Assembly: GCA_038120765.1 (NCBI GenBank)
Contig: JAYOMI010000005.1
Location: 1 to 64,000 of the forward strand
Direction: 5' to 3'
From: CAXBCP01 sp038120765
Lineage (GTDB): Bacteria > Pseudomonadota > Alphaproteobacteria > MPNO01 > UBA830
Length of the DNA: 64,000 bases
Shown piece after piece: positions 53,267 to 62,384 of the stretch. The stretch's first letter is position 1. Each line of letters starts with the position of its first letter. The position numbers and the translations under genes were made by a program. The notes beneath the pieces are model-generated. The model saw only the letters and a list, made by a program, of their open reading frames with translations, did no database searches and had not been told where the DNA came from.

Positions 53267-54565
53267 TCACCCTATCAGGGAGTGGACGTGGCGGCCGCCG
53301 ACAACGGTACACATCGCTTTTCCCTGAACCTGCATCTGGTCGAAGGGCGTGTTCTTCGATCTGCTTTTGAGCTCAGAGGCTTCGACGGTCCATTCATGGT
53401 CGGGATCGAAGATCACCATGTCCGCGGGCAGGCCCGGCGCAAGACGTCCTTCCTTCATGCGCAGCAGGCTGCCGGGCGCAGAGGTCAGCCGGCGTATAAG
53501 GTCGAGAAGACTGATGCCTGCGTCCCTGTGAAGCGCGAGCGTCAGCGGCAGCAGCGTTTCGAGCCCGACGATGCCGGGCTCCGCCTGCACGAAGGGGAGG
53601 CGTTTTGAATCCTGGTCCTGCGGGCGATGATCGGAAGCGATCACGTCAATCGTCCCGTCGCGGAGACCCTCGATCACGGCGAGCCTGTCCTCCTCGCAGC
53701 GCAGCGGCGGCGAGACTTTCGCGAAGGTCCGGTAGCCCTCGGTCGCCGCATCCGTGAGCGTGAAATAATGCGGCGCGGTATCGCAGGTGACCGGCAGCCC
53801 GCGCGCCTTTGCGGCGCGAATGACGTCGATGGCGGCGGCGGTCGTGATATGGGCCGCGTGATAGCGCGCCCCGGTCAGTTCGACGAGCCGCAGGTCGCGC
53901 TCCAGCATCATGACTTCGGCGACAGCGGGAATGCCGGCGAGGCCGAGACGCGTCGCCATTTCGCCTTCGGTCATCTGGCCGTTTCCGGCGAGCCTCGGCT
54001 CTTCCGGGTGCTGGACGATCAGCAGATCGAACGTCGATGCGTAGGACAGGACCCGGCGCATCACCAGCGTATCGGCGATGGCGCGCGCGGCGTCTGTGAA
54101 GGCAAGTGCGCCCGCTTCCGACAATATGCCGAACTCCGTCAGTTCATTGCCTTCGAGACCGCGCGAGATCGCGCCATAGGCATAGATCTTGACGATGTTT
54201 GTTTCACGCGCGCGCCGCGCAATGAATTCGATGACCGAGACATTGTCGATGGCAGGGTCTGTATCGGGCAGGCAGATCAGCGATGTCACGCCGCCTGCCG
54301 CCGCGGCCGCACTGGCCGTCTCGAAGCTCTCCTTGTGTTCGCCGCCCGGTTCGGGCAGGTGAACGCGCATGTCGATCAGACCCGGCGCCAGGCAATAGCC
54401 TTTGCAGTCTATGACCTTCACATTGTGCGGCGGGCCGCTGGGGAACAGGTGCGGCCCGGTATCGATTATCTTGTTGCCGTCAATCAGAACCGTGCCTGTC
54501 TGGTCGAGACCGCTTGCGGGGTCCAGCAGGCGCGCATTCACATAGGCCCGGAGTTGCTCTGTCAT
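53267..54565 (-). CDS. Dihydroorotase-like protein, probably non-catalytic PyrC'
   Basis: A 432-residue class I dihydroorotase-family protein. The first metal histidine of HxH is Arg (DMRVHLPEPG; R67, H69), and the DHAPH-type motif reads ASDHRPQ. These changes resemble the non-catalytic PyrC' that associates with aspartate transcarbamoylase in Pseudomonas, so a true dihydroorotase would be encoded elsewhere. I chose the ATG read from 54565, which overlaps the pyrB stop (ATGA) and follows pyrB directly. Confidence 0.85.
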   Translation of the reverse strand: MTEQLRAYVNARLLDPASGLDQTGTVLIDGNKIIDTGPHLFPSGPPHNVKVIDCKGYCLAPGLIDMRVHLPEPGGEHKESFETASAAAAAGGVTSLICLPDTDPAIDNVSVIEFIARRARETNIVKIYAYGAISRGLEGNELTEFGILSEAGALAFTDAARAIADTLVMRRVLSYASTFDLLIVQHPEEPRLAGNGQMTEGEMATRLGLAGIPAVAEVMMLERDLRLVELTGARYHAAHITTAAAIDVIRAAKARGLPVTCDTAPHYFTLTDAATEGYRTFAKVSPPLRCEEDRLAVIEGLRDGTIDVIASDHRPQDQDSKRLPFVQAEPGIVGLETLLPLTLALHRDAGISLLDLIRRLTSAPGSLLRMKEGRLAPGLPADMVIFDPDHEWTVEASELKSRSKNTPFDQMQVQGKAMCTVVGGRHVHSLIG

Positions 54566-55539
54566 GCGCCGTCCTCGCCGGTATTGCGGGACAGGCTCCG
54601 GGTGACGAGATCGAGGCATGCCATCCGCACCGCGACGCCCATTTCAACCTGTTCGTGGATAACGCTGCGATGGATGTCGTCGGCCAGTTCGGAGTCGATT
54701 TCGATGCCGCGATTCATCGGTCCGGGATGCATGATCAGCGCATCCGGCTTGGCGACCACAAGTTTGTCGCGGTCGAGGCCGAAAAAGCGGAAATATTCGC
54801 GGGTCGACGGCACGTAGGATCCCTGCATCCGCTCGGTCTGCAGGCGCAGCATCATGATGATGTCCGCATCCCGTATGCCGTCCAGCATATTGTGATGCAC
54901 TTCGACGCCGAGTTTCTCTATCGCCGTCGGCAACAGCGTTTTCGGCGCGACCAGCCGGACATGGGCACCCATGGTATTCAGCAGGTAGATATTCGAGCGT
55001 GCCACGCGGGAATGCAGGATATCGCCGCAGATGGCGACCGTCAGACCCTCGAGCGATTGTTTGCGCCGCCGGATGGTCAGCGCGTCGAGCAATGCCTGGG
55101 TCGGGTGTTCATGACTGCCGTCCCCGGCATTGATAACCGAGCATGTAACCTTCTCGCTCAGCAACTGGACCGCGCCGGAATCGCTGTGCCGGACCGTCAG
55201 GACGTCGGGATGCATGGCGTTCAGGGTCATCGCCGTGTCGATCAGCGTTTCGCCCTTTTTGATGGCGCTGGCGCTGACCGACATGTTGATCACGTCGGCG
55301 CCGAGCCGCTTTCCGGCAAGTTCGAACGATGTCCGGGTGCGGGTCGAATTCTCGAAAAAGACGTTTATCAGCGTGCGGCCGCGCAGGATGGCGCTTTTCT
55401 TGTCGTCCTGCCGGTTTTGCTCAATATAGGATTCCGAGAGATCCAGGAGAGTTTCGATCTCTTCCCTTGGGATGCCTTCCATGCCGAGAATATGCATTCT
55501 GGGGGGGCGAAGGCGCGCGTTGATTGCCGGGTCTGCCAT
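54562..55539 (-). CDS. pyrB: Aspartate carbamoyltransferase catalytic subunit
   Basis: Second step of pyrimidine synthesis, carbamoyl phosphate + aspartate. 325 residues with FFENSTRTRTSFELA (carbamoyl-phosphate site), HPTQALLD and LIMHPGPMNRG. An N-terminal extension of about ten residues is typical of the class that partners with PyrC'. It overlaps pyrC' by four bases. Confidence 0.96.
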   Translation of the reverse strand: MADPAINARLRPPRMHILGMEGIPREEIETLLDLSESYIEQNRQDDKKSAILRGRTLINVFFENSTRTRTSFELAGKRLGADVINMSVSASAIKKGETLIDTAMTLNAMHPDVLTVRHSDSGAVQLLSEKVTCSVINAGDGSHEHPTQALLDALTIRRRKQSLEGLTVAICGDILHSRVARSNIYLLNTMGAHVRLVAPKTLLPTAIEKLGVEVHHNMLDGIRDADIIMMLRLQTERMQGSYVPSTREYFRFFGLDRDKLVVAKPDALIMHPGPMNRGIEIDSELADDIHRSVIHEQVEMGVAVRMACLDLVTRSLSRNTGEDGA

Positions 55540-55610
55540 TAAAACCTGTTTATAAGAGGCATCTGCGGGAGCGGCAAGGCGTCCAAACGCCTGCCGATTC
55601 GCATGAAACT

Positions 55611-56843
55611 CTACTCGCCTTCGGCGATACCGTCCTGCCGCAGCCGTGTGATCTCGTTCGCGGTCAGCCCCAGCATATCGCGGAGCACTTCGACGGTGTG
55701 TTCGCCGCGGACAGGCGGCGGCCGGCGATAGGTCACCGGCGTTCCCGACATTTTTGCCGGTGCCGCGACAAGTTTCACCGCGCCCGCCTGCGGATGCGGC
55801 ATCTCAATCGCCATGCCGCGTGCCCGGGCATGTGGATCGTCGAACACCCGGCTGACGGTGTTGATGGGTCCGCATGGCACGCCCGCGCTCTCCAGCGAGG
55901 CTATCCAGTCGTCGGTGCTGCGGGCGCGGAATATCTCGCGGATTTTCGGCAACAACGTGTCGCGATTGCGGATACGGGCGGGGTTGGTGGCGAAATCAGG
56001 GTTTTCGGCCAGTTCCGGGGCACCTGCCGCTGCACAGAAACCGGCGAACTGGCCGTCATTGCCGGCAGCGAGGATGACGTGGCCGTCCGCGGTTTCGAAT
56101 ACCTCGTAGGGCACGATACTGGCATGCGCATTGCCGAGCCTGGCCGGGTCCTCGCCGGTATTGAGATACTCGACGGCATGATAGTAGAGCCAAGAAATCT
56201 GGGTCTCGAAAAGCGACAGGTCGATTTGCTGGCCCATGCCGGTGGCATCCCGGTGGCGCAGGGCGGCGAGAATCGCGGTCGATGCGTGCATCCCGGTCAT
56301 GATATCGGCGATGCCTATCCCGGTTTTTACGGGCATGCCGTCGGGTTCGCCCGTTACCGACATGATCCCGCCCATGCCCTGGGCAAGGAAATCGTATCCC
56401 GCCCGGTCGCGATAGGGGCCGGTCTGGCCGAAGCCGGTGATCGAGCAATAGACAAGGGACGGAAATTCGTCGCGGAGGTTGTCATAACCGAGGCCGTATT
56501 TCGCCAGCGCGCCAACCCTGAAATTCTCGATCAGCACGTCGCATTTGGCGAGCAGCTTGCGGATCAGGGCCTGGGCGTCGGCCTGCGATATGTCGATCGC
56601 GACCGAACGCTTGTTGCGGTTGGCGCTGAGATAGAACGTGCTTTCTTCGGTGTCGTTGCCGCCCGCGTCCTTGACGAAGGGCGGGCCCCAGCTTCGCGTA
56701 TCGTCGCCCGCGCCCGGCTTTTCGATCTTGATGACATCGGCGCCATAATCGCCCAGAAGCTGGGTACAGACAGGCCCGGCCAGAATCCGGCTCAGATCGA
56801 GAATGCGAATGCCGGTTAGGGGGCCGGCAACGAGGTCGGTCAT
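55611..56843 (-). CDS. Family III CoA-transferase (CaiB/BaiF)
   Basis: 410 residues. N-terminal segment GIRILDLSRILAGPVCTQLLGDYGADVIKIEKPG and the central GIADIMTGMHAS, including the catalytic Asp, are diagnostic. It moves CoA between carboxylic acids through an anhydride intermediate; the substrate is unknown. The upstream flavin reductase gene ends seven bases before it, suggesting one catabolic operon. The stop lies 71 bp from pyrB. Confidence 0.88.
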   Translation of the reverse strand: MTDLVAGPLTGIRILDLSRILAGPVCTQLLGDYGADVIKIEKPGAGDDTRSWGPPFVKDAGGNDTEESTFYLSANRNKRSVAIDISQADAQALIRKLLAKCDVLIENFRVGALAKYGLGYDNLRDEFPSLVYCSITGFGQTGPYRDRAGYDFLAQGMGGIMSVTGEPDGMPVKTGIGIADIMTGMHASTAILAALRHRDATGMGQQIDLSLFETQISWLYYHAVEYLNTGEDPARLGNAHASIVPYEVFETADGHVILAAGNDGQFAGFCAAAGAPELAENPDFATNPARIRNRDTLLPKIREIFRARSTDDWIASLESAGVPCGPINTVSRVFDDPHARARGMAIEMPHPQAGAVKLVAAPAKMSGTPVTYRRPPPVRGEHTVEVLRDMLGLTANEITRLRQDGIAEGE

Positions 56844-56849
56844 CGGGAT

Positions 56850-57512
56850 TTATTCCGCCGCCCGGGGCGGCTGGCCGATCAGTTCCTCTGGCGTCCGTTT
56901 CTCCATCTGGAACATGTTTGTCTCGTCCACCCAGGAATAGTCCTTGTAGCCGAGCCGGGCGATGGGCCTGACCCGTGCAACCTCGAATATACCGTCTTCG
57001 CTGATCGCTTCATCCGCGATATGCACGCCCATTACCTGGCCGAACACCACATGATGGACGAACATCTTGCTGTCGCCCGGCAGCACGACGATTTCGTGCA
57101 GCTTGCATTCGAACTGGACGGGCGAGCCCTTGATGCGCGGCGGCGCGACCAGGGTCGACGGAACGCTTTCAAGCCCCGCCTCGGCCAGTTCGTCCTGCGT
57201 GCGGTCGATAATGAGCCCGGTCTGGTTCATCTGCTCGCGCTGGTCCCAGGTCGCCATGTTGTAAACGAATTCGCCGGTTTCCCTGATATTGGCGACAGTG
57301 TCCTTTTCCTCGTGATCCTCGGCGTGACCGCCGGCCGAAAACAGGCAGAAGGGCGGATTGTAGCTGAGCACATTGAAAAAGCTGAAGGGGGCGACGTTTA
57401 TGTCCCCCGCCTTGTTCACGGAGGTGATCCAGCCGATGGGGCGCGGCACGACACAGGCCTTGATCGGGTTGTAGGGCAGGCCGTGGTCGTTCTTGGCGGG
57501 TTCGAAAAACAT
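56850..57512 (-). CDS. Flavin reductase family protein (DIM6/NTAB type)
   Basis: A 220-residue FMN-binding split-barrel protein of the flavin-reductase-like family (CVVPRPIGWITSVN; NVAPFSFFNVLSYNPP). Such proteins supply reduced flavin to monooxygenases or are themselves FMN enzymes. It lies between an LLM flavin monooxygenase (100 bp upstream) and the CoA-transferase (7 bp downstream), so it is a candidate reductase for that monooxygenase. Confidence 0.85.
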   Translation of the reverse strand: MFFEPAKNDHGLPYNPIKACVVPRPIGWITSVNKAGDINVAPFSFFNVLSYNPPFCLFSAGGHAEDHEEKDTVANIRETGEFVYNMATWDQREQMNQTGLIIDRTQDELAEAGLESVPSTLVAPPRIKGSPVQFECKLHEIVVLPGDSKMFVHHVVFGQVMGVHIADEAISEDGIFEVARVRPIARLGYKDYSWVDETNMFQMEKRTPEELIGQPPRAAE

Positions 57513-57612
57513 GTTTCTGCGATTCCTGCTTGTCAGATGGCGAGGTCGATATCGGAGCCGTCGGGCAGGGCCTGGTCGGCCCGCGGAGGCCGGAGGTTGG
57601 CTGCCATACCGG

Positions 57613-58677
57613 TCAGACTCCGTCGATCACGTCGGCCCAGTCCTCGATCATTTCGGGCAGCACGGCGCGGACGTGAATGCTGAATTGAGTATATCCCATA
57701 TCCCGCAGAGCGCGGATCTGTTCGCGGATCGCCGCAGGTGTGCCCGATACGGTCGTGTTGCGGATAAAGTCGCCGGTGATCAGGTGGCGTTCTTCGGGCC
57801 GCACGGCCATCAGGTGGTTCTTGTGGTTCGACAGATAACGCGCATTCGCGGGTTGGTACTTCTCGTATATTTTCAGGTACTCGGCGACCAGTGATTCCAG
57901 TTCGGGCGGCGGTTTCTGGCCGATGGATCCGAACTCCGCCTCTTCTGCGAGGTTGTGCAGGATGATCGCCGATTGCGGCCCGGCCTGAGCCAGGACATAA
58001 TCCGCATCCCAGTCGTCGTCGGCTTTCAGCACGGCGCCGCCGCTGATCGCGTTGGCCTCGAGATCGGCAGGATCGCGACCGGCCGCTGTCCATGCCGCTT
58101 TCATGTCGTCGATGGCCGCCTGTGCCCGGTCGAGGCGGCCGACCGTGTTGGTCCAGCGATATCCTTTCTCCGCCACCTTCTTGCGCCCTCTGGGGCCGAG
58201 CGCGGAGACATGGACCGGGATCGGGTCGATGATATTTGTGAGGTTGAGCTCGGGGTTCATGAAACGCACGGGGTGCATCCCGCCTTCGATCTCGGCGTCG
58301 ACCGTCTCGCCCGCCAGCAATTTTTCGACCACATTGATGTAATCGAACATCGTCGACAGTTTCATCGGCCCGAGGCCCATGGTGCGTCGGCCGGTGAAGC
58401 CGGTGCCGACACCCATGTCGATGCGGCCGGGCGCCAGTGCGTTGAGGCTGGCGAGGGCGTTTGCCGCAACGGGGGCCAGCCTGTTGGTCGGAATGAGCAC
58501 GCCGGTGCCGAGCCGAATCCGGTCGGTTTTCATCGCCGCTGCTGTCATCGAGACAAAGAGATCGGCATTTATCAGCTGGGAATCGATAAACCACGCGTAA
58601 TCGAAGCCGAGTTCTTCGGCGCGTTTCACGGTTTTCCATGAATCCGCCGCCGGGGCGATGTTGATTCCGAACTTCAT
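57613..58677 (-). CDS. LLM-class (luciferase-like) flavin-dependent oxidoreductase
   Basis: A 354-residue TIM-barrel monooxygenase or reductase of the luciferase/F420 family: starts MKFGINIAPAADSWKTVKRAEELGFDYAWFID, with TDRIRLGTGVLIP and MGVGTGFTGRRTMGLGP. Could use FMNH2 or F420. The position beside the flavin reductase gene favours an FMN-dependent two-component monooxygenase. Substrate unknown. Confidence 0.85.
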   Translation of the reverse strand: MKFGINIAPAADSWKTVKRAEELGFDYAWFIDSQLINADLFVSMTAAAMKTDRIRLGTGVLIPTNRLAPVAANALASLNALAPGRIDMGVGTGFTGRRTMGLGPMKLSTMFDYINVVEKLLAGETVDAEIEGGMHPVRFMNPELNLTNIIDPIPVHVSALGPRGRKKVAEKGYRWTNTVGRLDRAQAAIDDMKAAWTAAGRDPADLEANAISGGAVLKADDDWDADYVLAQAGPQSAIILHNLAEEAEFGSIGQKPPPELESLVAEYLKIYEKYQPANARYLSNHKNHLMAVRPEERHLITGDFIRNTTVSGTPAAIREQIRALRDMGYTQFSIHVRAVLPEMIEDWADVIDGV

Positions 58678-58728
58678 CCGGAGATTAGAGCCTAAAGCGA
58701 CCGATGCGGCAATCGCCGGTAAAATGCG

Positions 58729-59643
58729 CTAGTTGCCGAGCAACGAAATCCAGATCGGCAAAGTCACGGTGGCCAACGCCGTCTGGGTCGTCAGGATACC
58801 GGCCATCAGGCGTGCATCGCCGCCCATCTGGCGGGCGAGGATATAGGCCGACGGCGCTGTCGGCAGGGCGTGGAAGATCACCAGCACATAAGCCGCGGCG
58901 CCTGTCAGGCCAAGCGCCTGCGCGAAGCCGAGTGCGATCAGCGGCATGGCGATAAGCTTGAGAAGCGCGGACAGGCCGACCCAGAGCCGTCCCGCCCGGG
59001 CGGCGGCGAGATCGAGCCCGGCCCCGACGCAGAGAAGGCCGACGGCCGGCGCGGCGCGGCCCAGAAGTTCGAAGAAAGTCGCCACCGGTACCGCCAGGCC
59101 GAGGCCCGAGACGTTCACGACAATCCCCGCCGCACAAGCGATGATCAGCGGGTTGCGGGTCATTTCCTTCGCGGCGCCCAGCGTGCTGGCATTGCCGCTG
59201 CTGTATTTCGCCAGCACCCAGACGCTGACGACGTTGACGAACGGCACCATGAAGGCGATGAAAACCGCGCCCAGGGCGATGGTGTCCGGCCCGTAAAACG
59301 CGATCACCAGCGGGATGCCGATATAGGTATTGAACCGGATCGCGCCCTGGGTCAGCGAGGTGAACCCGGGCCCGTCCAGTTTGAGGGCGGGGCGGAAGAT
59401 CAGCAGCAGCAGCGCCATCAGCGCGGGCGTACCGGCAACCCCGATCCCGAGCGTTACGATCGGCAGGTCGTCGATCTTCGCCGTCGCCAGGCTGACAAAC
59501 AGCAGCGACGGGAACAGCACGTAATAGGTAAGCCGCTCAACCGGGGGCCAGGCCTGCGGCGGGAACAGCTTCGTGCGCCGCAGACAGAATCCGGCGACGA
59601 TGATCAGGAAGATCGGCGCAATGGTGGCAACGACGAAGAGCAA
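58729..59643 (-). CDS. AEC-family (auxin efflux carrier) transporter
   Basis: A 304-residue protein with about ten hydrophobic segments in the arrangement of the AEC family, which move organic acids and similar compounds. The start is TTG, read from 59643, with only weak ribosome binding signal upstream. It precedes the LLM and flavin reductase genes on the same strand and could import or export the substrate of that block. Confidence 0.83.
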   Translation of the reverse strand: MLFVVATIAPIFLIIVAGFCLRRTKLFPPQAWPPVERLTYYVLFPSLLFVSLATAKIDDLPIVTLGIGVAGTPALMALLLLIFRPALKLDGPGFTSLTQGAIRFNTYIGIPLVIAFYGPDTIALGAVFIAFMVPFVNVVSVWVLAKYSSGNASTLGAAKEMTRNPLIIACAAGIVVNVSGLGLAVPVATFFELLGRAAPAVGLLCVGAGLDLAAARAGRLWVGLSALLKLIAMPLIALGFAQALGLTGAAAYVLVIFHALPTAPSAYILARQMGGDARLMAGILTTQTALATVTLPIWISLLGN

Positions 59644-59665
59644 GTGAATGTCCGGATTGGGTGGG

Positions 59666-60148
59666 CTAAGAGGGCAAGTTGCGCAGGAAGTCGAGCGCGC
59701 CCTGCAGGATAAACTGCGCTGCCATTTTGTCGATCACCTCGGCGCGCCGTTTGCGGGTAACGTCCTGGGCGATCAGGTGACGTTCCATCGCCTGCGTCGA
59801 CATGCGTTCGTCCCAGAAGCCGATGGGCAGGTCGGTTTTTCCGGCGAGATTGGCGCCGAACTGGCGGGTCGACTGGCAGCGCGGGCCTTCCGTGCCGTCC
59901 ATGTTGACCGGCAGACCCAGGATCACGCCGCCTACATTGTATTGGGGAAAGACCGCGAGAAGTGCTTCGGCGTCCTTCGTGAATTTGGTCCGCCGGATCG
60001 TGTCCAGCGGCGAGGCGATCATCCGGCTGTCGTCCGAGATCGCCATGCCAATGGTCTTGTCGCCCAGATCGAGGCCGATCAGGCAGGCGCGCGGCGGTAA
60101 AGCCCCGGCGAATTCGCGGATGTGTTCGATGATCACGGAACGCTTCAT
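59666..60148 (-). CDS. ruvX: RuvX/YqgF family pre-16S rRNA nuclease
   Basis: A 160-residue RNase H-like nuclease. Motifs: GLDLGDKTIGMAISD (first Asp), VILGLPVNMDGTEGPRC and FWDERMSTQAMER. Known in E. coli as a 5'-16S rRNA-processing nuclease and once proposed as Holliday junction resolvase. It diverges from gatC with 122 bp between. Confidence 0.92.
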   Translation of the reverse strand: MKRSVIIEHIREFAGALPPRACLIGLDLGDKTIGMAISDDSRMIASPLDTIRRTKFTKDAEALLAVFPQYNVGGVILGLPVNMDGTEGPRCQSTRQFGANLAGKTDLPIGFWDERMSTQAMERHLIAQDVTRKRRAEVIDKMAAQFILQGALDFLRNLPS

Positions 60149-60270
60149 AACGGAGGACCGCGCCGACGGGAAGCATTCTTGACGATCCCCGAGCGACGAC
60201 GTTCCGGTCCCTTGCCGATCCGGGGGACCGGTGATAGTTTCCGCCCGCTTTTGCGGGAGAATTCAACGAC

Positions 60271-60558
60271 ATGGCTGTCGATCGGGATACTGTCATACGC
60301 GTCGCGCGTCTGGCCCGGATAAAGGTGCCGGAAGGCGACCTGGATACGCTGGCGGGGGAGCTGTCGAACATCATCGGCTGGGTAGAACAGCTTGACGAGG
60401 TCGATACCGCCGGTGTCGATCCGATGACGTCCGTTGCGGACATGAAACTGCGCTGGCGCGCCGACGAGGTTACCGATGGCGGCATTCGCGATCGCGTGAC
60501 GGCAAATGCTCCCGATCCGCAGCACGGTATGTTCTCTGTCCCGAAGGTCATCGAATAA
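60271..60558 (+). CDS. gatC: Asp-tRNA(Asn)/Glu-tRNA(Gln) amidotransferase subunit C
   Basis: A 95-residue GatC (VAVDRDTVIRVARLARIKV...GWVEQLDEVDT...RDRVTANAP) stabilising the GatA-GatB complex. The stop overlaps the gatA start by one base. First gene of the gatC-gatA-gatB set. Confidence 0.96.
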   Translation: MAVDRDTVIRVARLARIKVPEGDLDTLAGELSNIIGWVEQLDEVDTAGVDPMTSVADMKLRWRADEVTDGGIRDRVTANAPDPQHGMFSVPKVIE

Positions 60559-62030
60559 TGACCGCCCTGACGGATTTCACGATCGCCGAGGCACGCGATG
60601 CGCTGGAAAGCGGCGCGGTTTCAGCGCGCGACCTGGCCGAAGCGCATATCGCCGCCATGGAGGCGGCGCGGAACCTGAACGCGTTTATCACCGAGACGCC
60701 GGACCGTGCGCTGGCGGATGCCGATGCATCCGACGCCCGCCGGGCGAAGGGAGAGGCGCTGGGCGCGCTTGACGGTATTCCGCTCGCCATCAAGGACCTG
60801 TTCTGCACCGAAGGGGTTATGACCACGGCGGCATCGCATATCCTCGAAGGGTTCGTGCCGCCATATGAAAGCACGGTTTCCGGGAATCTCCGGGCGGCGG
60901 GTAGCGTGATGCTCGGCAAGACCAATCTCGACGAGTTCGCGATGGGATCGTCAAACGAGACCAGCTATTTCGGAAATGTCGAAAACCCCTGGCGCCGCGA
61001 TGGCGACAACCGGCCGCTGGTGCCGGGCGGATCGTCGGGCGGGGCGGCGGCGGCGGTGTCGGGGCGATTGTGTCTTGGCGCGACGGGGACGGATACCGGC
61101 GGTTCCATCCGCCAGCCCGCCGCGTTCTGCGGCATTGTTGGCATGAAACCGACCTATGGCCGCTGTTCGCGCTGGGGTGTGGTGGCCTTCGCCTCGTCGC
61201 TCGACCAGGCGGGTCCGATGACCCGCACGGTGCGCGATGCGGCAATCCTGCTTGGCGGCATGGCCGGGTTCGATCCGAAGGATTCGACCTCGACCGATAT
61301 GGCGGTGCCGGATTTCGAGGCGGCGCTGGACGGCGGCGTCAAAGGCCTGCGGGTTGGAATCCCCGCGGAATATGCGGTTGACGGGATGAACCCGGAAATC
61401 GCGGCTTTGTGGGACCAGGGCAAGGCCTGGCTCGAAGACGCCGGGGCCAAACTGGTCGATATCAGCCTGCCGCATACGAAATACGCGCTGCCGGCCTATT
61501 ACATCATTGCGCCGGCCGAAGCCTCGTCCAACCTCGCGCGCTATGACGGCGTGCGTTACGGCCACCGCGAAGACGGTGCCGACCTGACGGAACTGTATGA
61601 AAACACCCGCGCTGCCGGGTTCGGCACCGAAGTCCGCCGCCGTATCCTGATCGGCACCTACGTGCTGTCGGCGGGCTATTACGATGCCTATTACCTGAAG
61701 GCCCAGAAGGTCCGTGCCCTGATCGCCCGCGATTTCACGCAGGCCTATGAAAAATGCGACGTCATCCTGACGCCGACGACACCCGGTCCGGCGTTTGCGG
61801 CGGGCGAAAAATCGGACGATCCCATCGCCATGTATCTGAACGACGTGCTGACGGTGCCGGCGTCGCTGGCGGGCCTGCCGGCGATTTCGGTGCCGGCGGG
61901 GCTGTCCGGTGACGGGCTGCCCCTCGGACTGCATATGATCGGCCGGGCGTTTGACGAGGAAACCCTGTTCCGGGCCTCTCAGGCGCTGGAAGATGCCGCG
62001 GGCTTCGATGCCCGTCCGGCGCAGCGCTGA
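60558..62030 (+). CDS. gatA: Amidotransferase subunit A
   Basis: A 490-residue amidase that hydrolyses glutamine for GatB. Catalytic Lys79 (LAIKDLF), cis-Ser159 (PGGSSGG) and nucleophile Ser183 (DTGGSIRQP) are all present at the expected spacing. It follows gatC directly. Confidence 0.97.
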   Translation: MTALTDFTIAEARDALESGAVSARDLAEAHIAAMEAARNLNAFITETPDRALADADASDARRAKGEALGALDGIPLAIKDLFCTEGVMTTAASHILEGFVPPYESTVSGNLRAAGSVMLGKTNLDEFAMGSSNETSYFGNVENPWRRDGDNRPLVPGGSSGGAAAAVSGRLCLGATGTDTGGSIRQPAAFCGIVGMKPTYGRCSRWGVVAFASSLDQAGPMTRTVRDAAILLGGMAGFDPKDSTSTDMAVPDFEAALDGGVKGLRVGIPAEYAVDGMNPEIAALWDQGKAWLEDAGAKLVDISLPHTKYALPAYYIIAPAEASSNLARYDGVRYGHREDGADLTELYENTRAAGFGTEVRRRILIGTYVLSAGYYDAYYLKAQKVRALIARDFTQAYEKCDVILTPTTPGPAFAAGEKSDDPIAMYLNDVLTVPASLAGLPAISVPAGLSGDGLPLGLHMIGRAFDEETLFRASQALEDAAGFDARPAQR

Positions 62031-62065
62031 CGAATGAAGACAGGGCAGGGCCGTGGTGATCGCGC

Positions 62066-62380
62066 ATGAGCATGCAGACCGTCTGGTACATACTGATCCA
62101 TGTCAGTCTGGGGCTGATCGGCTGGCAGGTCTTCACGATCACAAACCAGGGCGTGCTCGCGGCGCTTGCCGTCTGCGCCAGTGTGCAGGCCTGGCCGATG
62201 TACGAATTATACAAACTGAGCTGGGACAAGTTTGCGGCGATGCGGTCCGGTGTGACCGGCGCGGAAGAGCGGAAAAAGGAAACGCGCGGCTACTGGATCC
62301 GCATGAGCCGTCTGTGGCTGTTCCGCGCCAGCGCATATTCGATGCTGACGTTATTCGTCGCCTGGCTGATGAGAGGATAG
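62066..62380 (+). CDS. Small membrane protein inside the gatCAB operon, hypothetical
   Basis: A 104-residue protein with two N-terminal hydrophobic segments (about 6-27 and 28-48), a charged cytoplasmic middle (about 55-78) and one C-terminal segment. No recognised domain. It lies 35 bp after gatA and 4 bp before gatB on the same strand, so it is co-transcribed and coupled to gatB. The start could also be the ATG at 62072. Good coding character; function not assigned. Confidence 0.7.
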   Translation: MSMQTVWYILIHVSLGLIGWQVFTITNQGVLAALAVCASVQAWPMYELYKLSWDKFAAMRSGVTGAEERKKETRGYWIRMSRLWLFRASAYSMLTLFVAWLMRG

Positions 62381-62384
62381 ACGC

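Noticed and set aside
57533..57607. 24-codon minus-strand open frame between the LLM and flavin reductase genes
   Set aside because: It is very short, has no clear ribosome binding site and no recognisable sequence; could be a leader but is not supported.
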